Assembly (NCBI GenBank): GCA_002423435.1
Contig: DIWE01000008.1
Coordinates: forward strand, 62,001 to 126,000
Reading direction: 5' to 3'
Length of the DNA stretch: 64,000 bases
Source: Clostridiales bacterium UBA6114
GTDB taxonomy: Bacteria > Bacillota > Clostridia > Oscillospirales > Butyricicoccaceae
Shown here piece by piece: positions 45,028 through 53,331 of the stretch. The position numbers and the translations under genes were made by a program. Numbering within the stretch: position 1 is the stretch's first letter; each line of letters starts with the position of its first letter. The notes under the pieces were generated by a model. It did no database searches, was not told the DNA's origin, and saw only the letters and a list, made by a program, of their open reading frames with translations.

Positions 45028-45035
45028 TGACGTCA
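45028..45035. promoter_or_regulatory. TGACGTCA palindrome downstream of the transketolase promoter
   Basis: An eight-base palindrome, part of a larger TATGxCGT-type repeat with a partner near 45001. It lies between the promoter at 45058-45086 and the gene start, where an FCD-type GntR regulator could bind. Confidence 0.35.
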
Positions 45036-45057
45036 TACAATATTATCACTTTTTTTA

Positions 45058-45086
45058 ACTATATTACATAGTTTCCGGCTTGTCAA
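45058..45086 (-). promoter_or_regulatory. Promoter for the transketolase genes
   Basis: On the minus strand: a perfect TTGACA -35 (45081-45086), a 17-base spacer and TATAGT -10 (45058-45063). The transketolase N-subunit starts about 90 bases downstream. It divides the long leftward region into at least two transcription units. Confidence 0.75.
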
Positions 45087-45144
45087 TCGCATTTATTTTA
45101 GTATTATCGCACAAAATATGGCAGGTTTTTTTGCCGACAGACGA

Positions 45145-46116
45145 TTATGAACGATCCGGCATTTTTATGGAATTCGCGCTTTTTCCCGCAAAGAGGATAT
45201 CCAGCACATTCTGCGCCGCTATCATGCCCATCCTTGAAACGGCGTCGATGGTGCTCGCGCCCATGTGAGGGGTCACCGTGACGTTCGGAAGGCTGAGCAA
45301 GGGATTTCCGTAAGGCGGCTCTTTTTCCGTCGCGTCCAGCGCCGCGGCGCCGATCACACCGTTTTTAAGCGCCTCGTACAGGTCCGTTTCGCTCACGATC
45401 CCGCCCCTTGCCGCATTAACCAGAACGGCCGTCTTTTTCATCCTCCGGAATTGCTCCGCTGCGAACAGGTTCCTCGTCTGGTCGTTTAAGGGCGTGTGGA
45501 TCGTGATGAAATCCGATTCCTTAAGAAGGGTGTCGAAGTCGACGTACTGCATGTCGTGGGCTTTGGCGAACTCGTCGTCGCGATACTGATCATAGCAGAG
45601 GATCTTCATTTCAAAACCCTTCGCGCGCCGGACGACACCCTTGCCGATTCTTCCCGCGCCGACGACGCCCAGCGTCTTTTTCCACATCTCCACGCCCAGC
45701 GGCCGCTGCTCATTGTTGTTTTTGATACAGAAATCGATGTAGGACACGTTTCTCGCGGCGGCAAGCATCAGCGCCATCGCCATGTCCGCGACGGAGTCGT
45801 CGTTTGCGCCCGGCGTAATGGTGACCGCGATATTCCTTTCGGAAGCGGCCTTAAGGTCGATCCTGTCGTAGCCGACGCCGTATCTGGATATCACCCTGAG
45901 CTTATCCGCGCGCAAAAGTAACGAACGGTCGTATTCCTCGAGGCCGGCGATCACCGCGTCGGCGACGGGCAGCTGTTCGAAAAGCTTTCTGCGGACTTCT
46001 TCCTTGTCGCCGGTGATCCGGACTGTCTCGCAGCCGCTGGAATTTAGAAGCTCGATCGGGGAATCGTCCGTCTTTGCAAACGATCTGGGGGTGATGAGGA
46101 CCCTGTATTTCTCCAA
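45145..46116 (-). CDS. D-2-hydroxyacid dehydrogenase (copy 3)
   Basis: A 323-residue enzyme of the same family as the genes at 40100 and 41112 but clearly more distant. It starts at TTG 46116, eight bases after GGAGG. The NAD loop is GVVGAGRIGKGVVRR; catalytic parts are NAARGGIVSE (Arg), EKEPPYGNP (Glu) and TPHMGAST (His). The last resembles phosphoglycerate dehydrogenase-like members. It is the last gene of the unit headed by the GntR regulator and lies directly after the kinase. Confidence 0.9.
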   Translation of the reverse strand: MEKYRVLITPRSFAKTDDSPIELLNSSGCETVRITGDKEEVRRKLFEQLPVADAVIAGLEEYDRSLLLRADKLRVISRYGVGYDRIDLKAASERNIAVTITPGANDDSVADMAMALMLAAARNVSYIDFCIKNNNEQRPLGVEMWKKTLGVVGAGRIGKGVVRRAKGFEMKILCYDQYRDDEFAKAHDMQYVDFDTLLKESDFITIHTPLNDQTRNLFAAEQFRRMKKTAVLVNAARGGIVSETDLYEALKNGVIGAAALDATEKEPPYGNPLLSLPNVTVTPHMGASTIDAVSRMGMIAAQNVLDILFAGKSANSIKMPDRS

Positions 46117-46146
46117 AGCTGAAACCTCCTGAAAAAGCGTTATGCG

Positions 46147-47565
46147 TCAAAGCCTGGTCTTCTGATACCAGAACTGATAGCGCCGGTATTTATCCTGGTA
46201 AACCTCTTTCATTTTTTCATTCGGGCGGATCACGGCGCCCTTTGCGGCGGTGTAATCCAGAATGCTTCCGATGGCGCCCGAAAGCTCCATGGCGAGAACG
46301 GCGCCGCCTAAAAGCGAGGTTTGCTCCAAGGTCGAGCATTCCATCTCCTGCTGGAAAATGTCGCAGCACATCTGCGTCCAGACCTTTGAGTTTACGATTC
46401 CCCCGGACAGCTGGATCTTTTCCGGCTTTTGATTCGTCTGGCACAAAACCTCAAAGCACTGGTAGAGGTTGAACAAAACGCCCTCCAAAACGCTGAAATA
46501 TAAATCGGTCGCGGTATGGGAGGGGTGGACGTCGTAAAACCCGGCTCTTCTGTCGTCCTGCCAGTCGGGGCACCTCTCGCCGTAAAGGAACGGAAGAAAG
46601 ACGGGAAGACTTTTTAAGTTTACGTCCTCCGATTCAATCGCGGCGTAGGATATTGAGGGCGAAAACATTTTTTCCTTTACCCAGTCGACGCAGTTGCAGG
46701 CGCCCGAGGTCGCCGCGCCGCTCATGAAGGAATACGGGGAAAGGTAACACCATGTGCTCGGCTCCGCCGGCAAAACGGGCTTTCGGGTGGTCAGGCGCAG
46801 CGCGCCGCTCGTGCCGACCGAAAAGGTCATGACCCCGTCCTTAAGCGCTCCCGCGCCGACCTGATTTAAGCCGCCGTCCGCGTTCGCCGGGATCACGGGA
46901 ATGCCGCTCTTAACTCCCAGAAGCCTCGCGCCCTCTTTGGACAGCGGGCGGACGTCCCGATAGGTCACGATCCTTCCGAGCTGCTCCTCTTCGAGCCCGA
47001 TCCGGCTCAAGATCTCCCGGTCGTATTGCTTTAATGCGATATTCAGAAGCCCCGACCCGGAAGCCATGCAGTCGGACACCAGCCGCTCGCCCGTCAGCTG
47101 ATAGAAGTTATAGCTCCCCTGTCCTAAAATATACCGGCCGTCGAGCTTTACGCCCTCTTCCTTCAGATGAAGGAGCTTAAATGCGGGATAAATCGCGTGG
47201 ACCATGCAGCCGGTCCTTTGGTAAAACGAATTGGTATACGCCTTGTCTTTCCGGAGCTCTCCGGCGAGCTCGGCCGCCCCGGTGTAGGTCCAGGAATAGG
47301 CGGGTGTCACGGGCGTCATCCGCCTGTCGCAGACCATCACGCTGTGCCATGCCCCGCAAAGGGCGATTATGTCTATGTTTTGGCCCTCTGAAACCTCCCT
47401 GCCGAGCTCGATCGTCTGCTTAAAAATGCTCTCTGCGTCCTGGACGCCGTTATCGTTGTCTATAAAAGCATAGGTTTTTGTCTCCATTCTCAGAACACCG
47501 TTTTTGGGGCAAAACAGCATTGCTTTCGCGGAGGTAGTGCTTGATTCCAACACCAATATCAGCAT
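46147..47565 (-). CDS. FGGY-family carbohydrate kinase
   Basis: A 472-residue sugar kinase (gluconate/xylulose/ribulose kinase type). The N-terminal ATP/sugar fold starts LILVLESSTTSAKAMLF. Later signatures are CGAWHSVMV, YSWTYTGAAE, the phosphate-binding GVMTFSVGTSGALR near residue 240, FLYGERCPDWQDDRRAGFYD and IQLSGGIVNSKVWTQMCCDIFQQEM with the GG hinge. The substrate of this family cannot be read by eye. In this operon it likely phosphorylates a ketose or sugar acid for the transketolase. Confidence 0.9.
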   Translation of the reverse strand: MLILVLESSTTSAKAMLFCPKNGVLRMETKTYAFIDNDNGVQDAESIFKQTIELGREVSEGQNIDIIALCGAWHSVMVCDRRMTPVTPAYSWTYTGAAELAGELRKDKAYTNSFYQRTGCMVHAIYPAFKLLHLKEEGVKLDGRYILGQGSYNFYQLTGERLVSDCMASGSGLLNIALKQYDREILSRIGLEEEQLGRIVTYRDVRPLSKEGARLLGVKSGIPVIPANADGGLNQVGAGALKDGVMTFSVGTSGALRLTTRKPVLPAEPSTWCYLSPYSFMSGAATSGACNCVDWVKEKMFSPSISYAAIESEDVNLKSLPVFLPFLYGERCPDWQDDRRAGFYDVHPSHTATDLYFSVLEGVLFNLYQCFEVLCQTNQKPEKIQLSGGIVNSKVWTQMCCDIFQQEMECSTLEQTSLLGGAVLAMELSGAIGSILDYTAAKGAVIRPNEKMKEVYQDKYRRYQFWYQKTRL

Positions 47566-47589
47566 GTGCCACTCTCCATATGTAAGGAT

Positions 47590-48339
47590 CTATCTGCCGA
47601 GATACCCGCCGTCGACGGGAATAATCGCTCCATTCAGATAGTCTGACGCAGGGGAGGCGAGAAACACAACCGGTCCCTTTAAATCGGCGGGCTTTCCCCA
47701 CCGCTTCGCGGGGATGCGCTTTAAGATCTCCTCGTTCCGGTCCGGGTCATTGACAAGCGCGACGTTCATCGGCGTGTCCATATATCCCGGCGCAAGCGCG
47801 TTTACATTGATCCCCTTGTCCGCCCATTCGTTGGCGAAGGCCTTTGTGATCTGCGCCACGCCGCCCTTGCTCGCCGCATAGGCCGGCACCGTATATCCGC
47901 CGAAGTAGGAGAGCATGGACGCGATGTTGACGATTTTGCCGCCGCCGTTTTTCAGGAAATGCTTTGCCGCATGCTGACACATGGAAAAAACCGCCGTCAG
48001 ATTCACATTGATGACGGCCTCCCAGTCGGAGAGGGGAAACTCCTCGCTCCTGTGCCTTCTCTGGATGCCCGCGGCGTTTACGATGATATCAAGCCCGCCC
48101 ATCGTTTCGATGCACGCCGCTACCGCCTCCTCGCGCGCCTCCTCCAGGCCGAGATTTGCGATCAGGCCGTGGCACAGAAAACCTCTCTCCGTAAAACCCG
48201 CGGCAACCTCTTTCGTCTTCGGCGACATATCGATGATCGTAACCTCGGCCCCCGCCTCCATCAGGCCTTCCGCCATGGCGTTAGCAAGGCCCTGGGCGCC
48301 GCCGCTCACAATCGCTTTCTTTCCCTTAAGCTCAAACAT
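47590..48339 (-). CDS. Short-chain dehydrogenase/reductase (gluconate dehydrogenase-like)
   Basis: About 249 residues from ATG 48339 (a GTG two codons upstream is possible). A classical SDR with the cofactor motif VSGGAQGLANAMAEGL, NNAG-type region IVNAAGIQ, and the catalytic triad Ser (ASMLSYFGG), Tyr and Lys (YAASKGG). The C-terminal PDYLNGAIIPVDGGYLGR is typical. Related to 2-deoxy-D-gluconate 3-dehydrogenase and 5-keto-gluconate reductase types. It presumably oxidises the incoming sugar or sugar acid before the kinase step. Confidence 0.9.
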   Translation of the reverse strand: MFELKGKKAIVSGGAQGLANAMAEGLMEAGAEVTIIDMSPKTKEVAAGFTERGFLCHGLIANLGLEEAREEAVAACIETMGGLDIIVNAAGIQRRHRSEEFPLSDWEAVINVNLTAVFSMCQHAAKHFLKNGGGKIVNIASMLSYFGGYTVPAYAASKGGVAQITKAFANEWADKGINVNALAPGYMDTPMNVALVNDPDRNEEILKRIPAKRWGKPADLKGPVVFLASPASDYLNGAIIPVDGGYLGR

Positions 48340-48415
48340 GTTCACAATAAAAACCCCGCAATCTTATCTATTTTACAGCCGTTCTTGCCGCTTTAATTCT
48401 TTCGATAAATAAAGC

Positions 48416-49111
48416 CTAAATAGTGTTGCCGATCTTGAGCACAAGATAGATGATTTCCTTCGCGTTCTTATAGTGCAGCTGAACAAGCTTCAACACCTTT
48501 TCACTGTCCCTTTCCAGAAGCGCCTCGTAAACCATCTGATGCTCCCTGACGCCGGCGAGCGTCTTCTCCCTCGGCTGCTTTCCGTACAGGTACGTGGCGT
48601 AAGCGTGCGAATTCAGGCTGTTGTAAACCTTGACGGCCATCCGGTTGCCGCTGCATTTTAAGTAAAGCTCGTGAAACTTCTGGTCAAGATCGTATACGGT
48701 AAAGTACTCGGAGGTGTTCGAAAATTTTTCGACGTATTCAAAATGCTCCCTGAGGTTTTTTTCGAATTCCTCCTGCAGCCGCTGGTTGCTGCCCACCGCC
48801 GTGAGGACCTGCGGGATCAGATGGCTCTCCATCATCAGGCGAAGGTCTAAAATCTCGTCGATTTCCGCCCATGTGATCCGCTTTAGCTTCATCCCCTTTC
48901 TGGGGATGTTCTCGACAAGGCCCTCCATCATCAGGCGGTTTAGCGCCTGCTTGATCGGCGTTTCGCTCACGTCGTAACGCTCGCAGAGCTGTTTTATGTT
49001 GATTTTCTGACCGGGCTTTAGGAAATCCTTCGATATGTCCTGCTTGATCTTTTCATAAGAAAGATCCACAAGCGACGGCGGAATGCTGATCTTTGCATTC
49101 ATATACTTCAT
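48416..49111 (-). CDS. GntR-family regulator with FCD domain (second)
   Basis: A 231-residue protein. The winged helix holds LKPGQKINIKQLCERYDVSETPIKQALNRLMMEGLVENIPRKGMKLKRI. The FCD domain follows, with DQKFHELYLKCSGN and HQMVYEALLERD. ATG 49111 or 49102 are possible starts. It heads the SDR-kinase-dehydrogenase unit. A strong promoter at 49169-49197 with a GATCT-N4-AGATC palindrome in its spacer suggests autorepression relieved by a pathway acid. Confidence 0.92.
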   Translation of the reverse strand: MKYMNAKISIPPSLVDLSYEKIKQDISKDFLKPGQKINIKQLCERYDVSETPIKQALNRLMMEGLVENIPRKGMKLKRITWAEIDEILDLRLMMESHLIPQVLTAVGSNQRLQEEFEKNLREHFEYVEKFSNTSEYFTVYDLDQKFHELYLKCSGNRMAVKVYNSLNSHAYATYLYGKQPREKTLAGVREHQMVYEALLERDSEKVLKLVQLHYKNAKEIIYLVLKIGNTI

Positions 49112-49168
49112 CTCGCTAAAGTATAAAATTTTATTTTTGAAAATAAGATCTAAAATCTATGTGTCTCT

Positions 49169-49197
49169 ATTCTAGATCTGTTTAGATCATAAGTCAA
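49169..49197 (-). promoter_or_regulatory. Promoter and operator for the GntR-SDR-kinase unit
   Basis: On the minus strand: TTGACT -35 (49192-49197), a 17-base spacer and TAGAAT -10 (49169-49174). The spacer contains the palindrome GATCT-GTTT-AGATC (49175-49188). A related AGAT-N5-ATCT sequence (49147-49159) lies downstream of the start site, so two operator sites are likely. Confidence 0.7.
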
Positions 49198-49526
49198 TAT
49201 TCAAAGCCTTATTCAAGCTTTTTTTGTATACTGTAACAAATTTTCACGCCCATTTTTAACGAAACCGCCTCTGTGACCTTCAAATCTTCATTCAAAACCA
49301 CGCAAAAACGGATCTTAACTTCAAAAATTTTTCATCAAGATAAAGCTATAAAGTGCAAAATGCCCCCGAACGCGCGCATAAGGGGCCGCCCTGTTGTTTT
49401 CAGGATCACCCTCTTTTATCCATAAACGGCATTATTTTCCCCGGTTATAAAACCGTAAGCGCTATTTCAGCGGGCAAATATATCTTAAATTCCGCCAATA
49501 TGCGACTTTTGTTGCAGAAAGCCTCC

Positions 49527-49554
49527 TTGATTGTTTGTGTGTACATAATATAAA
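49527..49554 (+). promoter_or_regulatory. Promoter for the lipoprotein gene
   Basis: TTGATT (49527-49532), a 16-base spacer and TATAAA (49549-49554), about 105 bases upstream of the lipoprotein start. Confidence 0.4.
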
Positions 49555-49658
49555 ATTAAGGCAACGAAACTATTTTTCAGAAACGTCGTCAAATAAAGGG
49601 TAATATTCCCAAAAGACTGTCGTTTGCGAAATCATATGAACAGACGGGAGTAATCCAA

Positions 49659-50729
49659 ATGAAAAGATTTCTGACACTACTATGCGCGCTGTTTCTGTGC
49701 GCAAATCTGCTTGCCGCCTGCAGCGCAAACGAAGCCCCGCAGCAAAGCGCCGAGCCGACGGACAGCGGGCCCTCCGCACCGTCCGATTCGGAGCAAAATA
49801 CCGCCCCGCCCACAGCGAACGGCCCCGCCGCCTCGGACGCGACCTATTTTGTAATCGGCGGAATCCTTGCGGGAAGCTGGGAAAACGGCGCCTGGCGCAG
49901 CTTAAACGGCACGGACGGCAGCTATGAAGAGTCTTCTTCAAACGATTTTTATTTTAAGGACGTCCTGAAAAGCCCGCGTTTTGCCCTTTATTCAAGGAAA
50001 GGCAGCGTCGGCTATTCCGAATTTGCGCTCGTCAATGGTGGAGAAGGCGTCAGCGGATTTGAAGACGGCGACAAAACGGAGCTTTTCGCCCCCTACGCAA
50101 AGCCCGACCCCGGAGACGTTTGGCCGTTTTCGATGGAAATCAGGCTGCCGGCCGCTTTCGGGCCGGAAATGGACGGCGTAAAGATCCCCCATTACGGATA
50201 TGCCCTCCGATTTTCCTATGACACCGTGGACCTTGCCACAAACAGCCCGGACGATTTAAACGCCTATGGAACCGTCGATTGGGGGTCGTACTGGTCTGAA
50301 GAATGGGGTGTCGCACTCAAAAGCCTCCTTGAGAAATACAAAATCTATGGGGAACCGCATATTGACGATTCTGCCGCGGTGGATATCGACGGTGACGGAG
50401 AGCGGGAGATGCTGCTTTTTGCAAATACGCCGAAAGACGAAAACGGCCACCTGAAAATCTCCCCCGAGGACGGCGGAAGCTATTCCGTCATCCTTCTGCG
50501 CCGCGCGGACGGCAGCTACGAGACGGTTTACGAGAGATATTGCCAGTACACGTCCGACGTCACCGTTCAGTTCAGTCTGCATCCTTTGGGTATTTTCGAC
50601 TTAAACGGCGACGGAAGGTATGAGATCTGCGCCAATATGGTGCAATGGGAAAGCGGATATACCTTCGTGCTGAGTCAGAATGAAAACGGCAGCTGGGCAA
50701 CCGTCCTTCGCGCGAATTGGGGGACATAG
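49659..50729 (+). CDS. Lipoprotein with calcium-loop repeats
   Basis: A 356-residue lipoprotein: a signal peptide with lipobox LAAC near residue 17-20, then a low-complexity linker rich in Ser, Pro, Thr and Ala (about 22-60). A globular part follows. Two EF-hand/dockerin-like loops, DIDGDGERE (near 243) and DLNGDGRYE (near 314), resemble the calcium loops of FG-GAP/VCBS-type repeats. The repeating arrangement around them suggests a beta-propeller-like ligand or calcium-binding domain. Function unknown. Transcribed alone on the plus strand. Confidence 0.8.
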   Translation: MKRFLTLLCALFLCANLLAACSANEAPQQSAEPTDSGPSAPSDSEQNTAPPTANGPAASDATYFVIGGILAGSWENGAWRSLNGTDGSYEESSSNDFYFKDVLKSPRFALYSRKGSVGYSEFALVNGGEGVSGFEDGDKTELFAPYAKPDPGDVWPFSMEIRLPAAFGPEMDGVKIPHYGYALRFSYDTVDLATNSPDDLNAYGTVDWGSYWSEEWGVALKSLLEKYKIYGEPHIDDSAAVDIDGDGEREMLLFANTPKDENGHLKISPEDGGSYSVILLRRADGSYETVYERYCQYTSDVTVQFSLHPLGIFDLNGDGRYEICANMVQWESGYTFVLSQNENGSWATVLRANWGT

Positions 50730-51160
50730 CCCCTTATAAGAGGACATTCTTCCAGGGGGTACCCAGTACCCCCTGGATATTCGGCCCTGAAATCGAAGAT
50801 TCCAGGCCGAAGTACCCCCGGTTTCGCGCCCGTTTGGCGCGGGTGAACTCACCCCAACAAATAGTATTTATTGGGGACCCCGAGGGCTTTTCCGGGAAAT
50901 AAATTCCCCAAAAAAGATATTTAAATCGGTTTTTTGAAAAAATGTTCACGCTAAAGGCCGGTGAGATAAGTATCACGGTTTGTTATTATTTTAAATGGAA
51001 CAGCAAGCATAAGAAGTGTAGCTACACTTCCGAACAACTTTTTGTTGGATATCTCCCCAACCTTGTCTCATTTGCTAAATGTGGCTATTAATAGCTGTTT
51101 GTATTCATTAGACACGGAAGATAAACGTAGAAAATTTATAGTATCGGAGGTGTTATTGTT
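50730..51160. other. Palindrome-rich non-coding stretch between the lipoprotein and VOC genes
   Basis: A 431-base gap. The first 170 bases hold a row of hairpins described separately. The remainder is AT-rich; small open frames on both strands overlap the hairpins and are not convincing. A TATAGT-like sequence before the VOC gene (near 51138) is a weak promoter candidate, preceding GGAGG. Confidence 0.5.
50752..50898. repeat. Cluster of five to six small palindromes
   Basis: In order: CCAGGGGGTAC-CCA-GTACCCCCTGG (50752-50776, perfect), an imperfect TCGGCC/GGCCGA stem (50781-50810), CGCGCC/GGCGCG (50825-50841), GGGTGA/TCACCC (50841-50854), a 12-base stem CCCCAACAAATA/TATTTATTGGGG with one mismatch (50852-50876), and a weak CCCG/CGGG near 50879-50896. 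It is too symmetrical for a plain 3' UTR; a mobile repeat or structured RNA are possible. Confidence 0.55.
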
Positions 51161-51586
51161 ATGGGTGATGAACTGAAAATAAAAATGTACGCATTAACGC
51201 TGGACTGCAAAGACCCGCATGAATTAGCAAAATTCTATGCGGCGCTGCTCCAATGGGAAATACCATTTTATGATGAAGAATATGCATGCGTTGGTGCTCC
51301 GGGAACAAATCAGGGAGCATATCCCGGTATAATGTTTCAAAGAAATCCTGAATATAAGCCGCCTGTGTGGCCGTTAGAACCTGATGCTCAACAACAAATG
51401 GCACATATCGACTTCGCCGTTAATGATTTAGAAAAAGCGGTTCAATATGCAATCCGTCGTGGAGCAACAATCGCAGATGAGCAATTTTCTGATAGTTGGA
51501 GAGTTATGTTTGACCCCGCAGGGCATCCTTTTTGCTTATGTCAAATGACATCAATTTTCGAAAGTGCCCATTTTGCGTTATTATAG
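51161..51586 (+). CDS. VOC-superfamily (glyoxalase/bleomycin-resistance-like) protein
   Basis: A 141-residue protein of the VOC fold with paired beta-alpha-beta-beta-beta modules: YALTLDCKDPHELAKFYAALLQWEI in the first half and MAHIDFAVNDLEKAVQYAIRRGATIADEQFSDSWRVMFDPAGHPFCLCQ in the second. The DPAGHPFCL tail is typical of this group. Its coding sequence is more AT-rich than its neighbours, hinting at lateral transfer. Metal ligands and substrate are not clear. A good terminator follows. Confidence 0.85.
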   Translation: MGDELKIKMYALTLDCKDPHELAKFYAALLQWEIPFYDEEYACVGAPGTNQGAYPGIMFQRNPEYKPPVWPLEPDAQQQMAHIDFAVNDLEKAVQYAIRRGATIADEQFSDSWRVMFDPAGHPFCLCQMTSIFESAHFALL

Positions 51587-51628
51587 AAAATCACGAAGCT
51601 GAATAGATCCGTTTTTGTCTACCGGTTT

Positions 51629-51663
51629 AGGGTAAAAAGCCGCTTTTGGCGGCTTTTTACCCT
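51629..51663 (+). terminator. Terminator after the VOC gene
   Basis: A 15-base perfect stem AGGGTAAAAAGCCGC/GCGGCTTTTTACCCT with a five-base loop, followed by CTTTTATTAT. Confidence 0.92.
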
Positions 51664-51748
51664 CTTTTATTATCTCGTCCTCTTTGCCGCCGCCCCAAAA
51701 GCACACTTCTAATTTATATTATTCATAGATATTTAGTATAAATTTATG

Positions 51749-51777
51749 TTGACAATAAATTCTGATAGTGCTATAAT
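51749..51777 (+). promoter_or_regulatory. Consensus sigma-A promoter for the LanC-like operon
   Basis: TTGACA (51749-51754), a spacer of exactly 17 bases and TATAAT (51772-51777), both perfect. The LanC-like gene starts about 75 bases downstream. It is the best-matching promoter in the window and points to strong expression of the amino-acid operon. Confidence 0.9.
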
Positions 51778-51851
51778 TTCCCTACAATTACTATTAAACA
51801 TATATGAATACTTTGTGGAAAGCACTGTGTATGGGAGGAATGATCATAGCT

Positions 51852-53225
51852 ATGAGCGCTTTTTTAAGACCGCTGTTTGAACAAGCGGAATGGGGCGATT
51901 TTTTAGCGGGTGCGAAAGCGGCCGCCGAATGGCTCCGATCGATTGAAAAAAAGACGGAAGACGGCGTTTATTGGGTCGACCATCCGTCAAAAGACGGGGA
52001 GGGACAAATCGATTACTATCACGGCTCGGCGGGCATCGTGCTGTTCTTTTTACAGCTGGCGGACGCGGCCGGAGACGCGTCTTACTTAAAGGATGCGGAA
52101 AACGGCGGAAACTATATTTTAGAAAAATTCCGAAAATACGGATATCCGTACCTGGAGAGCAGCCTCGGCGGGCCCCATTACAGGGAGGGAACGGAGTGGA
52201 CCTTCGTGTCCGGCGGCTCGGCGGGCGTCGCCTTCTCGCTGATCGAGCTCTATAAGGTATTGCATCGCGAGGAATACAAGACCGCCGCTTATGAAATCAC
52301 AAACGCAATCGTCGACCATGCAAAAAAGGTGGAAAGCGGAATCGTATGGAGCGGAAAATCGGGCATCAATTTCGATTCCGGAACGGTTTTGTATCTGCTT
52401 TACGCGTCGAAATTCTTTAACCGTCCCGAGTGGCTGGATGTGGCGGCGGCCGCGGGCAAGGCGATCCTATCCACCGGCAGAAAGGAAGAAAAGGGCACAA
52501 GATACATGGGCTTTGTCAACATGGTCCATGCGATGGCCGGCATCGACGACGAAAGCTACCATGTGCCGAATTTCGCATACGGGACGTCGGGCATCTCCTA
52601 TACGTTTGCAAGGCTTTATCAGGAGACCGGCGACAAGGAATTTTTAGACGCCGCCGTCGAAGGCGCGAACTATCTCACTTCCATCGCGCACGTCGAGAAC
52701 GATGCTGCCCTGATCCCCTACCGCGTGCCCGACCTTACGGATCTGTACTATTTAAGCTGCTGCCACGGGATCTGCGGGACTGCGAGGCTTTTTTACCTGC
52801 TGTACGATATCACCGGCGAGAATACCTACAAGGAATGGTTCGGGAAGCTGGCAAACGGGATCGTCGCCACCGGCGCGCCCGAGATTCATTCGCCGGGCTA
52901 CTGGCATTGCTTTTCCTATTGCTGCGGCACGGCCGGCTTCACAAACCTGTTCACCGGACTGTGGCTTAAGACAGATGAGGAAAAATATCTTGCGTACGCA
53001 AAGCGCACGGGAGAGGTCCTGCTGACCGAAGCCAGCTTCGACGGAAAGAATGCAAGCTGGTATCAGGCGTTTAAGAGAATCGTGCCGGACGAGGTGACGC
53101 TGGAGCCCGGCTACGGCCCCGGCGCGGCCGGCATCGGGACGGCGCTTGTTCACCTCTATCTTGCGAAAAACCGGACCGCGCCCACAATCCGGCTTCCCGA
53201 CGAGCCCTATATCGTCCGCGCCTGA
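51852..53225 (+). CDS. Stand-alone LanC-like protein
   Basis: About 457 residues; start ATG 51852 (MSAFLRPL) is chosen because GGGAGGA at 51833-51839 lies upstream, although the reading frame is open from 51804. The (alpha/alpha)6-barrel pattern of LanC is visible as repeated TAAYEIT/YLTSIA-type helices and glycine-rich turns, with the first motif YYHGSAG at 55-61. The metal motifs align with LanCL: CCHGICG (Cys304, His305) for WCHGAPG and CCGTAGF (Cys357, Cys358) for CHGxAG, so the third ligand His is replaced by Cys. No lantibiotic precursor, dehydratase or exporter is nearby. It leads an amino-acid uptake operon. Confidence 0.75.
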   Translation: MSAFLRPLFEQAEWGDFLAGAKAAAEWLRSIEKKTEDGVYWVDHPSKDGEGQIDYYHGSAGIVLFFLQLADAAGDASYLKDAENGGNYILEKFRKYGYPYLESSLGGPHYREGTEWTFVSGGSAGVAFSLIELYKVLHREEYKTAAYEITNAIVDHAKKVESGIVWSGKSGINFDSGTVLYLLYASKFFNRPEWLDVAAAAGKAILSTGRKEEKGTRYMGFVNMVHAMAGIDDESYHVPNFAYGTSGISYTFARLYQETGDKEFLDAAVEGANYLTSIAHVENDAALIPYRVPDLTDLYYLSCCHGICGTARLFYLLYDITGENTYKEWFGKLANGIVATGAPEIHSPGYWHCFSYCCGTAGFTNLFTGLWLKTDEEKYLAYAKRTGEVLLTEASFDGKNASWYQAFKRIVPDEVTLEPGYGPGAAGIGTALVHLYLAKNRTAPTIRLPDEPYIVRA

Positions 53226-53331
53226 GCATCGGCCGGCTTAAGGCCGGGCGGATGGCCGCACCCATAAATATATTAAATCAATATGAATACTATATAATAA
53301 TTTTGCGGGAAAAATTTTGGGAGACGATTAT

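Larger units (their letters stand above)
49112..49658. other. Divergent intergenic region, GntR regulator to lipoprotein
   Basis: A 547-base gap with no credible gene. The left end holds the GntR promoter and operator (49145-49197). The right end holds a likely promoter for the lipoprotein (about 49527-49554). Between them is AT-rich sequence where I see nothing. Confidence 0.6.

Noticed and set aside
50717..50976. Small open frames on both strands over the palindrome cluster
   Set aside because: They arise from symmetric sequence, and neither has a ribosome site or a recognisable domain.
51804..51851. Upstream start for the LanC-like gene with an apparent hydrophobic N-terminus
   Set aside because: The GGGAGGA ribosome site lies inside this stretch and supports ATG 51852; without that extension there is no membrane anchor.
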